From NCBI GenBank assembly GCA_965230615.1, contig OZ246012.1, positions 1,426,001-1,490,000 of the forward strand: a stretch of DNA of 64,000 bases, read 5' to 3'. A program made the position numbers and the translations under genes. The notes beneath the pieces are model-generated. The model searched no databases, had not been told where the DNA came from, and saw only the letters and a list, made by a program, of their open reading frames with translations. Below, in pieces: positions 57,201-64,000 of this stretch; position 1 is the stretch's first letter; the number at the start of each line of letters is the position of its first letter. This DNA comes from G965230615 sp965230615. GTDB taxonomy: Bacteria; Pseudomonadota; Gammaproteobacteria; HTCC5015.

Positions 57201-58438
57201 GCTAACTCCAGTGCTGTCCGAGCAGCACGCCGGGCATCATTGTCGCTGACTTGTGGATAGCCAAAATACACCATCATGCTATCTCCAAGCATGCCAGCTA
57301 AATACCCACCAAAGCGCGAAGCGGTATCAGAGCATGAACTGAGCTGATCACGTTGTATCGCTTCTAAAGCCTCTAAGTCCGGCTCGTGATCATTCACGCC
57401 AATAACACTTAAATGACAACACAACACCGTAATTTGCCGACGTTCTCGTTGTAGGCCACCGCCCCATAAAGAATCATTAGCGATCGTCATGGTAGCCGTC
57501 ATACCGTCATCTGTATCAGGATCACTATCCTGGCGCAGGTCGCCAACAATATTACTTAAATTAATTTGCTTAAAATCGTTATACAGGCTAGCTGCCTTCG
57601 CTGCGCGATCACGTGGGTTTTTCTGCAGTACCCGTCGCAACACATTCGCCACTGGATGCCCAATAATAGCAGCAGGCAATGGCACATCCATCGGGCTTAA
57701 TTGCTTATGAAAAATTTCTGCTAATGTCGCGCCATGCATGGCAGGCTTACCCGTTAAGCACTCAATAAACACCAAGCCCCAGGCATATAAATCAGACTTC
57801 ACAGTAGGTGGCTCACCACGCAACTGTTCAGGCGCACTGTAAGATGGTGTACCCAACGCTTCTTGAGTCAATGTCAGGCTTTTATAATCAGCCTGGCGCG
57901 CATCCGGGGTAAAAGCACCAATACCAAAATCCAATACTTTGGCATGCGAACGCGTACCGGTCGTGGTAATCATGATATTGTGCGGCTTAAGATCTCGATG
58001 CACCACACCCTTGGCATGTGCGCTGGTTAAGGCATCGAGCACTTGCCCCATTAGCTCACCTGCCTCAGCGGCAGACAACATGCCTTTTCTCAATAGTACA
58101 CCTTTGAGCGTCTCACCTGGCACATATTCAAATACAGCATAGAGTTGATTTTCACTGGTCTGCCCTTTATCCAGTAGCTGTACGATGTGCGGGTGATTTA
58201 ATTCGGCACATAGCTTGGTTTCTCTTTCAAAACGTTCTATTTGCCTACGTTGATGCTGCTCATTGAGCACATCATCGAGTCGTAATATTTTTAAAGCAAC
58301 GATTTGCCCTGTACTAACTTGCTTTGCGCGATAAACCGTACCAAAACCACCCTGACCTAAGGTTTCAAGAAGCTCATAGCCTTGCAAACCCTTTATGCCA
58401 AAGGCCTCATTTTGAACACTGTACGTATCCGACTGCAT
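54275..58438 (-). CDS. TOMM-system Ser/Thr kinase-cyclase-AAA-TPR fusion protein
   Basis: A ~1,387-residue protein from the ATG at 58438 (an in-frame TTG lies five codons upstream). The N-terminal kinase (~20-290) has GQGGFGTVYRAK, VHRDLKPHNIMI and DFG. A class III nucleotide cyclase domain (~330-500) follows, in which the first metal Asp is replaced by His in TVLCCHLSVIG while GDSMMVYFGYP keeps the second. Then comes an AAA-type ATPase with TGEAGIGKSRL (~554) and LLIVEDIHWID (~684), and a long TPR-like region to the end. This architecture and length match the TOMM_kin_cyc family, which I recall as a marker of such clusters. The cyclase is probably degenerate. Confidence 0.9.
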   Translation of the reverse strand: MQSDTYSVQNEAFGIKGLQGYELLETLGQGGFGTVYRAKQVSTGQIVALKILRLDDVLNEQHQRRQIERFERETKLCAELNHPHIVQLLDKGQTSENQLYAVFEYVPGETLKGVLLRKGMLSAAEAGELMGQVLDALTSAHAKGVVHRDLKPHNIMITTTGTRSHAKVLDFGIGAFTPDARQADYKSLTLTQEALGTPSYSAPEQLRGEPPTVKSDLYAWGLVFIECLTGKPAMHGATLAEIFHKQLSPMDVPLPAAIIGHPVANVLRRVLQKNPRDRAAKAASLYNDFKQINLSNIVGDLRQDSDPDTDDGMTATMTIANDSLWGGGLQRERRQITVLCCHLSVIGVNDHEPDLEALEAIQRDQLSSCSDTASRFGGYLAGMLGDSMMVYFGYPQVSDNDARRAARTALELAGQIQRRSALLESQQGIALQFRIGMHTGLVLTNRESLPSGFTPNIAMRLEHIAPLGAVLVSDSSRRLLEQHIEFEPSALQVQGISQTAVNTHLLISERRAEALSFLRMGSASRTMVGRERELETLQALWEQSKAGQGRVALLTGEAGIGKSRLMYELRSQVRTAGYLSRDCRCLPEHKHDALYPILAMLKHYLNIQDNVDPQDSLQRLAELLAQAACEIDITMPIICAWLSLPIPEGFAAIEQSPDKQKQILIEALSKIIIGLADSQPYLLIVEDIHWIDPTSMEFLESVVGLTAASGIFLLLSSRPGVAPEWAGQDITQLNLERLSPTDAEAMIQKVVGEVPVDRGTLSKLSERTDGVPLFVEEFTRMLLDNQVLMEHSGVYKLSEELDSASIPITLRDSLNERLNRLGPVKETAQLAAAIGREFDYKLLSNASLKDEASLQADLEQILAADLIYRQRHIQGESYIFRHALIRDAAYDTMPRELREQAHARLAATLEDFFPELVKEQPAEVARHYAGAAQYQHAISFGTLAAQSALSLSVNQETVALSEQLLEWNELSTEAVLHKQKTELQINSMMFPALMALEGLGSDELVKLTQRSDELYQTLEQHGEEYVSEVNANTNYLSQWILFQDHHFRARRADAIALGERIIAAAQQAKHRQRELLVLPLLGQAYHLAGDLQAANDRCQRAITLYKDDDIDLWKDYGVEPKSQAQFLQSHVLCCLGFPDQAYRVAEESLHWAKKTGCSMSADGAILFSTLVACLCGDIDKVNKNADFYSGLQASTENEWIVLYWRVLHDWANNKLDHAWFVDSLLESGRSGALGWWEALLADTEKNLGHADKAIGRINSAIARCKQEAEPGALPMLERVLAQAYYQQAQQLNDNVHFHFNASLDESKRQGAKWLALDAAYHYNQALLESRSPDNINDTLGALLAEISEGHDSPLYQAASSLFFKASGMTDLSHYKNNRQQQKAKLDQ

Positions 58439-58544
58439 GTCCTTATTCCTCAACTTATATTTTTATTCGTAGTACGCTAATACCCGGCAAATATCCGAGT
58501 AAATAGTTTACTAACGCAGCAGCCCTATTTATTTTTAGTAATAA

Positions 58545-59519
58545 TTAACTCAGTGTATTATCTGTTGCTTGATTTATCAGCTCCCCTTCTAATGTTGAAC
58601 CACGCATAATACGAAAGGAAGAAAAAGCAAAGCGAACATCCCCTTTACGCCGCTCTACAACCTGAGGCAAATTCATGGTTTCTGACAAGGCTTCACTCAC
58701 CTGCTTTCTTGCTCTAAAAATTTGAATATTAAGATGCGATGGTTCAAGTCCTAGCATGGACGATAATTGGCTTAATTCAATCCAGCCTTGCTCATTGGGA
58801 TCATAACCACTTTGACTATCTTTTAAACGCTGCCTGGCAAGCGTCAATAACAAATAATGGTGAGTACGCTCACCCAAATCATACTTTGTCTTTTTAGTGT
58901 CTAAAGACAAGAAGACATGCTCTTCATCAAGGCTTACCCGAAACTCGAAGGATACTTGCTCGAGCGTTGAATAGTTCTTATCACTGGCTTCCAGCGTTGC
59001 ATCAACTGAATCCGAGCAATAAAACTGCCATATATCGTTACCAAGACGAACAATATCGCCATCACCTAGACGCTTTGGACCCGACTTATCTTCACACATC
59101 CACTGACCATCGTCAGACATGTAAAGTGAAAGCTCTGGTGTGGCCTCATCTGGCAGTGCATGAATATTGTTTAGCTCAATAATCGCTGCACTATTATCCA
59201 TTGGCACCAGCACAGCTGTTGGTGGTCGCAAATCAGAAATTTTCCAGACCGACTCAGGCGCACGGCCAAACTGAATCATGTCGAGTGCTTTAAGGGTTTG
59301 GCTGGCACCATTGTTGAGTTGCTTACCTGATATCCAGGTACCATTTTTGCTGTGATCAGTAATTGTCCAGGACAGACCATCCCACCGAATTGAGGCATGA
59401 ATATTTGATACATCCTTGCCATCGAGCAGTGTGTCTGCTGCTGATTTATGCCGACCAAAAGTATGGTGGGCACGCAAAACAACTCTTTTGTTATTTAGTG
59501 TATTTTCCAGAACCGCCAT
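58545..59519 (-). CDS. FHA-domain protein with C-terminal winged-helix-like domain
   Basis: A 324-residue protein. The N-terminal FHA domain (~10-95) carries FGRHKSAADTLLDG, DVSNIHASIRWDG and DHSKNGTWISGK, including the Arg, Ser/His and Asn needed to bind phosphothreonine. A second beta-rich segment follows (~100-180). Residues ~205-305 contain IELSQLSSMLGLEPSHLNIQ, which looks like a winged-helix DNA-binding domain. It probably reads the phosphorylation state set by the kinase encoded 106 bases downstream and may regulate the cluster. The ATG has AGGAAA upstream. Confidence 0.82.
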   Translation of the reverse strand: MAVLENTLNNKRVVLRAHHTFGRHKSAADTLLDGKDVSNIHASIRWDGLSWTITDHSKNGTWISGKQLNNGASQTLKALDMIQFGRAPESVWKISDLRPPTAVLVPMDNSAAIIELNNIHALPDEATPELSLYMSDDGQWMCEDKSGPKRLGDGDIVRLGNDIWQFYCSDSVDATLEASDKNYSTLEQVSFEFRVSLDEEHVFLSLDTKKTKYDLGERTHHYLLLTLARQRLKDSQSGYDPNEQGWIELSQLSSMLGLEPSHLNIQIFRARKQVSEALSETMNLPQVVERRKGDVRFAFSSFRIMRGSTLEGELINQATDNTLS

Positions 59520-59954
59520 GGTATTTCCTGGCTCCGTCAGCCATAGTTTTCAAATTCCATTGATTCCCTAACCTCTTATAGAATCCTGTTTGAATTTGTC
59601 ACATCAAGCTCAGATTCACATCCCATTCATACAGCGACTATACTAAAAGGCAGGCTTTTATCAATAGGCATACAACATAAAAGTCCGTCTTCTTAGGCTT
59701 AAAGCCAATAAACAAAGCAACCTGACTAAATGTCAAAGCCTGATTGCCCTGACAATGGCGGCCAATCAGTGCCAAAACAAGGTTAACGCTTGCTGAGCGC
59801 GATAAAATAACGCAGCTGATAACGCCGAATCTAACTTTCAATTGGCTGCGTATAAAAGACTGTAAAGCGATATTGCGTGCTGGCAGCTCAAAGCCTTTTT
59901 TGGCACAATGTCCCAATACCAATAATCAATTATTATTTGCACCATATTCGATCC
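59520..59954. other. 435-base divergent region between FHA and kinase genes
   Basis: Should hold the promoters of the FHA-led reverse unit and of the forward kinase gene. A reverse-strand frame of 94 codons (59638-59922) shows no family features or ribosome site, and no other gene is seen. Confidence 0.45.
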
Positions 59955-60821
59955 GTGACTAACACTGACACTAATTCGTCATCAGCGCTTATTCGTCATT
60001 TACGCCAAAAACATCCACAAATAGGTGACAGAGTAGGCCCTTATGAGATTCAAGATAAAATTGGCGTTGGCAGTATGGGCCTGGTTTATAAAGCGCTCGA
60101 CAGCCGACTACAGCGCCATATCACGCTCAAGTTCCTGCCCAGCCAACTCAGTAGCGACAAATTAGCGCGTAAACGCTTTATTGCCGAGGCACAAGCCATA
60201 TCCAAACTTGATCACCCCAGCATTTGCGTGGTGCATGACTTTGGTGAAACCGAAGGCGAGCAGATGTATATGGCGATGCCTTTTTATGAAGGCCAAACCA
60301 TTGAGTCACGTTTGCTCGATGGTGTTATCCCTAGCGCCATTGCCTTAGATATTGCGATGCAGGTCGCCGATGGTCTTGCCTCAGCTCATCAGCAAGGCAT
60401 TATTCACAGAGATATAAAACCCTCTAATATCATGCTCACACGCGCAGGCAATGTAAAAATTTTGGACTTTGGTGTCGCCAAAATTGCAGGCCTCGATTTA
60501 ACACGCACTGGCTCAACAATGGGCACTGTGGCTTATATGTCACCTGAACAATTTAAAGCTGAAACCATCGACGAACGCACAGATGTATGGGCTTTGGGAG
60601 CCACCTTATTTGAAATGCTCACTGGCAGCCGGGCCTTCCCTGGCAAAAGCCTGATTGAAATTTTAAATGCGATTGTCTACTCAGAAATTGCGCCAGATTT
60701 TACCGAACTCGGGCATATCCCGAGCAACATTGTCGATGTGGTTCGTAACAGCCTGCAACGTGATAAAGAACGCCGCTATCGCAATATGCAAGAAATGTTG
60801 AATGCCTTCAAAAGCCTCTAA
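59955..60821 (+). CDS. Soluble Ser/Thr protein kinase
   Basis: A 288-residue Hanks-type kinase from GTG at 59955 (an upstream frame to 59877 looks non-coding). Complete motifs are present: GVGSMGLVYKAL, catalytic Lys in HITLKFLPS, IIHRDIKPSNIML, LDFGVAKI and AYMSPEQFKAETIDERTDVW. There is no membrane helix or sensor domain, so it is a cytoplasmic kinase. It is divergent from the FHA gene across 435 bases and is a likely source of the phosphothreonine that the FHA domain reads. Confidence 0.88.
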   Translation: MTNTDTNSSSALIRHLRQKHPQIGDRVGPYEIQDKIGVGSMGLVYKALDSRLQRHITLKFLPSQLSSDKLARKRFIAEAQAISKLDHPSICVVHDFGETEGEQMYMAMPFYEGQTIESRLLDGVIPSAIALDIAMQVADGLASAHQQGIIHRDIKPSNIMLTRAGNVKILDFGVAKIAGLDLTRTGSTMGTVAYMSPEQFKAETIDERTDVWALGATLFEMLTGSRAFPGKSLIEILNAIVYSEIAPDFTELGHIPSNIVDVVRNSLQRDKERRYRNMQEMLNAFKSL

Positions 60822-60854
60822 AGAAATAGCTGGACCGCTAGTATTTGCATCGCT

Positions 60855-61547
60855 TTAATAACGCACCTCGACAGCATCACATAAAAAACTGATTAAAGGC
60901 CTAATGGCTTTAAATGTTTGCTCTACCTCTTTGATAAAGTCTGGCTTGGTGGCCAATGATGGTCTACTCCTGTGCATCGCCAAAAAGCTTTTCAGCTTCA
61001 AATCTTCAAGCAAGGGGTGATCTACCGCAAACCCACGTGGAGGGCGCTTTAAACGATCACCTTCAACACCACTGGTATATTTATGTAGTGTTTTGTTATT
61101 TTGTATCTTTTTCCAAGCAACAGGATTATCGGCAATCGCATTGCGAATTTTTAACAGTGCAGCAGAAGGTGGCAGCCAAACCCCACCACCGAAGACTAAT
61201 TCAGCAGGCGATATATGCACATAAAAACAAGGGGCATGCGCATCATTGCTTGCAGTATGACGAAACTGACAAGCAACATGCTCTTTATAAGGCCGCTTAT
61301 CTTTCGCAAAGCGCACATCTCGATAAATACGAAACATAGAACCACCATGCGGCCGTGGATCAACAATAAAATGTGGCGAGATTTTTTTCATCCGAGGCTC
61401 CATCGCCATAATGAAATCACACATAGGCTGAACAACACTGGCGTAATAACGGTCCTTATTGGCATGAAACCACTCACGGTTATTATTTTCAGATAAGGCT
61501 TTGATAAACCCCAATAAGTCTTTGGGAAAACCAGGAAAACTTGCCAC
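60855..61547 (-). CDS. DUF2461 (TIGR02453) family protein
   Basis: A 230-residue protein from GTG at 61547 with GGAG upstream. The family wording is clear: FLGFIKALSENNNREWFHANKDRY-like opening, DPRPHGGSMFRIYRDVRFA, DKRPYKEHVACQFRH, FYVHISPAELVFGGGVWLP and LKRPPRGFAVDHPL. Its function is unknown. It is convergent with the kinase gene and probably unrelated to it. Confidence 0.92.
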   Translation of the reverse strand: MASFPGFPKDLLGFIKALSENNNREWFHANKDRYYASVVQPMCDFIMAMEPRMKKISPHFIVDPRPHGGSMFRIYRDVRFAKDKRPYKEHVACQFRHTASNDAHAPCFYVHISPAELVFGGGVWLPPSAALLKIRNAIADNPVAWKKIQNNKTLHKYTSGVEGDRLKRPPRGFAVDHPLLEDLKLKSFLAMHRSRPSLATKPDFIKEVEQTFKAIRPLISFLCDAVEVRY

Positions 61548-61859
61548 AACTTACTCCTTTAATTCATACAATTCGTTTTTTAACGACTATTTTCAAACAA
61601 GTAATAACACCTACTTAAATCGCTATCCAAACCATATCGCAACAGAGCAGCCAGCATTAAGCCACTGCAAAAGCTGACAACTGAAAAATCACTCATAAGC
61701 AGTAAATCAACAGTAAGCCAGTAGCCGCATTGTCAAAATCAGCGACAATTTTAATTTGAATTCAACCGTCAGCTATCTCAAAATTACGCTCTTGCCAGCA
61801 TTTTACGCTAGGTTCTAGTCTTCTGTAGATTACGTTGTTACACTTACGTAAAACTTATA
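61548..61859. other. 312-base divergent intergenic region
   Basis: An AT-rich stretch between the divergent DUF2461 and hybrid histidine kinase genes. It should contain both promoters. Nothing more specific, such as a clear operator or hairpin, is visible. Confidence 0.4.
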
Positions 61860-63680
61860 ATGGCAGCCATAGAGAACAACTTTCATCAGGCTAGAGCGCT
61901 TATGCAAAAATACAGTGGACAAGTTGAGGGCAATAGCGCTCGATATAATCTTTTGGTTGAACAATTAAAGCTTCTCTATAACTACAGTAACAATCTGTAT
62001 ATAGCCAATCTTGTCGTTTCTGCCATTATGGCAATCGCACTATACAAGATTGCTGATAACCAAGTATTACTGACCTGGTTTGTTGCTATCTGGCTCTGCA
62101 TTATTGCCCGCTTTTTTTTCACACAATTTATTTTTAAACCAGAGCATATTGCACAATACCCCAAGCAAAGCCTGGCTTACTTCTTTGTGGTGTCATTATT
62201 ATTTGGTTGTCTCTGGGGTAGTAGCGGTGCCTTGTTTGTCTCACCTTTGCAACCAGAATCAACTGTTTTTGTTATTATCATCTTGTGCGGCATGTTGGCC
62301 GGCTCACTCGCACTTGCAGCTCACTTGCTGGTATTCTTTGCATTTGCTATTCCATTAATGGTTCCTGTTGCTATTCAGTTATACCTGCAGGAAGGAGAGC
62401 TGTATGAGCTACTGGCGCTCGTCACTTTCTTCGCCTTGCCCTCAATAGGGCTGTATTCGCGCAACTTATCAAAAACCATCAATGAATCGATCAAGTTAAA
62501 ATACGAAAATATAGACCTCGTCAAAGAGCTTACCTACAAAACAGAACAAGCTGAGCAAGCCAATTTAGCGAAATCTAAATTTCTAGCCGCAGCCAGTCAT
62601 GATTTACGCCAACCGTTACATGCACAAGGCTTGTTTCTGATTGCCTTAAAAGCACGCCTGAGTGACCCCGAATTAAGTGAGCTGGCACATCGCATAGAAA
62701 AATCTACCGACACATTAAGAACATTGCTAGATGGCCTGCTGGATATCTCAAAACTGGATGCAGGCACCCTAACACCCAGCTTAGAAAGCTTTGCCTTACA
62801 AGATGTCTTTGAATCAATCGCCTTTGAGTTTTCAGCCAATGCTTCCGAAAAAGGCTTAACACTGAAAATTGCACCAACCAGTTTACATGTCACCAGTGAT
62901 CACAGCATGCTAATTCGTATTATGCATAACCTGGTTGCTAATGCAATTCGTTACACAGAAGCTGGCAGCATCCTCATTGGTGCCCGACGTGAAGGTGACA
63001 GTGTCTGGATTGAGGTATGGGATACAGGCATCGGTATTCCCAATGAACGCATTGGTGAAGTGTTCGAAGAGTTTTATCAACTCAATAACCCTGAAAGAGA
63101 CCGTAATAAAGGCTTGGGTTTAGGATTAGCGATCATTCGCCGTTTAGCCAATTTACTCAAACATAAAGTGGAAGTCCGCTCAGAACCCAACAAAGGCTCA
63201 GTATTTAGAATCCAGTTACCACGTAGCCGCAAACAATCTATCCTAAAAATGCAGCATCATGCCAGTGTAGATGACCACCTTAACAATACGCGCTTACATA
63301 TTCTGGAAAACGAATCAGATATACGCTCAGGAATGGAGCTAATTCTGCATGACTGGGGCTGCCATGTACTATCGGCGGCCAACATTGAAGATGCGATCAC
63401 CCAAATCGATGTGCATAACCCACCCGACATATTGATCACGGACTACCGTATCAGTGAAGAAATAACTGGCTTACAAGCTATCAAAACGCTACAGAACCTG
63501 TTAAACAAGCCAGTGCCAGCAGTCATTATCACCGGTGATACAGACCCGGAACTACTCAAGCATGTCAAAAAACATGGCTACCCATTGCTACACAAGCCAG
63601 TGGAGCCTGCAATATTGCGCAACGTACTCAATAGGGTATTATCTGAATCACGAAAAAACAAAACAGCTCATATCGGATAG
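61860..63680 (+). CDS. Hybrid sensor histidine kinase with receiver domain
   Basis: A 606-residue protein with about six membrane segments (~45-200) and no classical sensor domain, followed by a coiled-coil. The HisKA box is FLAAASHDLRQPLHAQ with His247. The ATPase has HNLVANAIRYTEAGS, DTGIGIP and KGLGLGLAI. A C-terminal receiver (~490-600) has the phospho-acceptor Asp528 in ILITDYRIS, but its usual acidic pair reads EN in LHILENESDIR. No separate response regulator lies nearby. It could modulate the adjacent kinase/FHA network, but this is only positional. Confidence 0.92.
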   Translation: MAAIENNFHQARALMQKYSGQVEGNSARYNLLVEQLKLLYNYSNNLYIANLVVSAIMAIALYKIADNQVLLTWFVAIWLCIIARFFFTQFIFKPEHIAQYPKQSLAYFFVVSLLFGCLWGSSGALFVSPLQPESTVFVIIILCGMLAGSLALAAHLLVFFAFAIPLMVPVAIQLYLQEGELYELLALVTFFALPSIGLYSRNLSKTINESIKLKYENIDLVKELTYKTEQAEQANLAKSKFLAAASHDLRQPLHAQGLFLIALKARLSDPELSELAHRIEKSTDTLRTLLDGLLDISKLDAGTLTPSLESFALQDVFESIAFEFSANASEKGLTLKIAPTSLHVTSDHSMLIRIMHNLVANAIRYTEAGSILIGARREGDSVWIEVWDTGIGIPNERIGEVFEEFYQLNNPERDRNKGLGLGLAIIRRLANLLKHKVEVRSEPNKGSVFRIQLPRSRKQSILKMQHHASVDDHLNNTRLHILENESDIRSGMELILHDWGCHVLSAANIEDAITQIDVHNPPDILITDYRISEEITGLQAIKTLQNLLNKPVPAVIITGDTDPELLKHVKKHGYPLLHKPVEPAILRNVLNRVLSESRKNKTAHIG

Positions 63681-63688
63681 TCAGCTTT

Positions 63689-64000
63689 ATGAAACTCAGC
63701 TTGAATGAAACACGCGTAATTGGAGTACTGGTTGAAAAAGAACTCACCACGCCAGACCAGTACCCATTAACCTTGAATGCATTAACACTGGCCTGCAATC
63801 AAAAAACTAACCGCGACCCTATACTCAACTTAAGCGAAGCCAGCGTTAAAGCAACCCTCGAAGACTTAACCACAAAGCACTTGGTTGTCAGCCGCAATCA
63901 GCATACCGGACGTGCTATTCGCTACCAACATCGTTTCTACAATACCGAGTTCGGTGAGCTACAATTCACAGCAGCCGAAATTGCTGTCATTTGCACTTTA
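63689..64000 (+). CDS. YceH/DUF480 family protein, N-terminal part
   Basis: ATG at 63689, eight bases after the histidine kinase stop. The first 104 codons are present, and the window edge cuts the rest. The opening MKLSLNETRVIGVLVEKELT, followed by PDQYPLTLNALTLACNQKTN and the basic HTGRAIRYQHRFY segment, is the DUF480/YceH winged-helix family. The family role is unknown. The short gap suggests transcription with the histidine kinase. Confidence 0.9.
   Translation, partial: MKLSLNETRVIGVLVEKELTTPDQYPLTLNALTLACNQKTNRDPILNLSEASVKATLEDLTTKHLVVSRNQHTGRAIRYQHRFYNTEFGELQFTAAEIAVICTL

Noticed and set aside
59638..59922. 94-codon reverse frame in the FHA/kinase divergent region
   Set aside because: No recognisable motif or ribosome site, and it overlaps the expected promoter region.

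Overview
The window looks like a chromosomal segment of a free-living, probably marine, gammaproteobacterium. The housekeeping genes (xerD-dsbC, lptF/lptG divergent from pepA-holC-valS, DUF2970, YcaC-independent DUF938/DUF1993/DUF2461 proteins, YceI plus cytochrome b561, and a DUF3450-ExbB-ExbB-ExbD-TonB operon) are those usual in Cellvibrionales/Pseudomonadales-type gammaproteobacteria. This is a judgement from gene content; no marker was searched. No rRNA, tRNA, CRISPR array, complete insertion sequence or prophage was seen.

Layout. 1-5.6 kb: end of an AddA-like helicase-nuclease, dsbC, xerD, mobB-moeA and an RDD membrane protein. 5.7-11.2 kb: two envelope gene pairs, a TPR/beta-barrel protein with a FecR-domain protein carrying 41 consecutive prolines, and a polytopic coiled-coil membrane protein with a vWA-like lipoprotein. 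11.6-24.1 kb: HD hydrolase, dsbB-lptG-lptF, pepA-holC-hypothetical-valS, a TauE/SafE transporter, endonuclease V and small conserved proteins. 24.2-31.1 kb: a reverse-strand energy-transduction operon (DUF3450, two ExbB-type proteins, ExbD, two proteins with TonB C-terminal domains, TPR protein, zinc-ribbon protein) closed by a 22-bp-stem terminator. 31.7-38.5 kb: YceI proteins, a FecI-FecR-TonB-dependent receptor surface-signalling system and cytochrome b561. 39-47.2 kb: assorted sensor, peptidase, SUMF1-fold, membrane and metabolic genes.

47.6-59.5 kb is the most notable region: a reverse-strand ribosomally made natural product (RiPP) locus of the thiazole/oxazole-modified (TOMM) type. In transcription order it encodes an FHA/winged-helix protein, a roughly 1,390-residue Ser/Thr kinase-cyclase-AAA-TPR fusion, a 142-residue precursor with a nitrile-hydratase-alpha-like leader and a C-terminal Ser...Thr-Cys, an amidohydrolase, a PhyH-type 2-oxoglutarate dioxygenase, a methyltransferase, and a fused E1-like/YcaO cyclodehydratase, followed by a glycosyltransferase of uncertain membership. 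The precursor, cyclodehydratase and kinase/cyclase are the three hallmark components I recall for the Burkholderia BMA_0021/BMA_0022-type TOMM systems. I know of no characterised product for that family, so this copy with its own tailoring set deserves attention.

59.9-64 kb: a second Ser/Thr kinase, divergent from the FHA gene, a DUF2461 protein, a hybrid histidine kinase and the start of a YceH/DUF480 gene cut by the window edge. FHA protein, two Ser/Thr kinases and a hybrid kinase close together suggest that phospho-signalling controls the RiPP locus.
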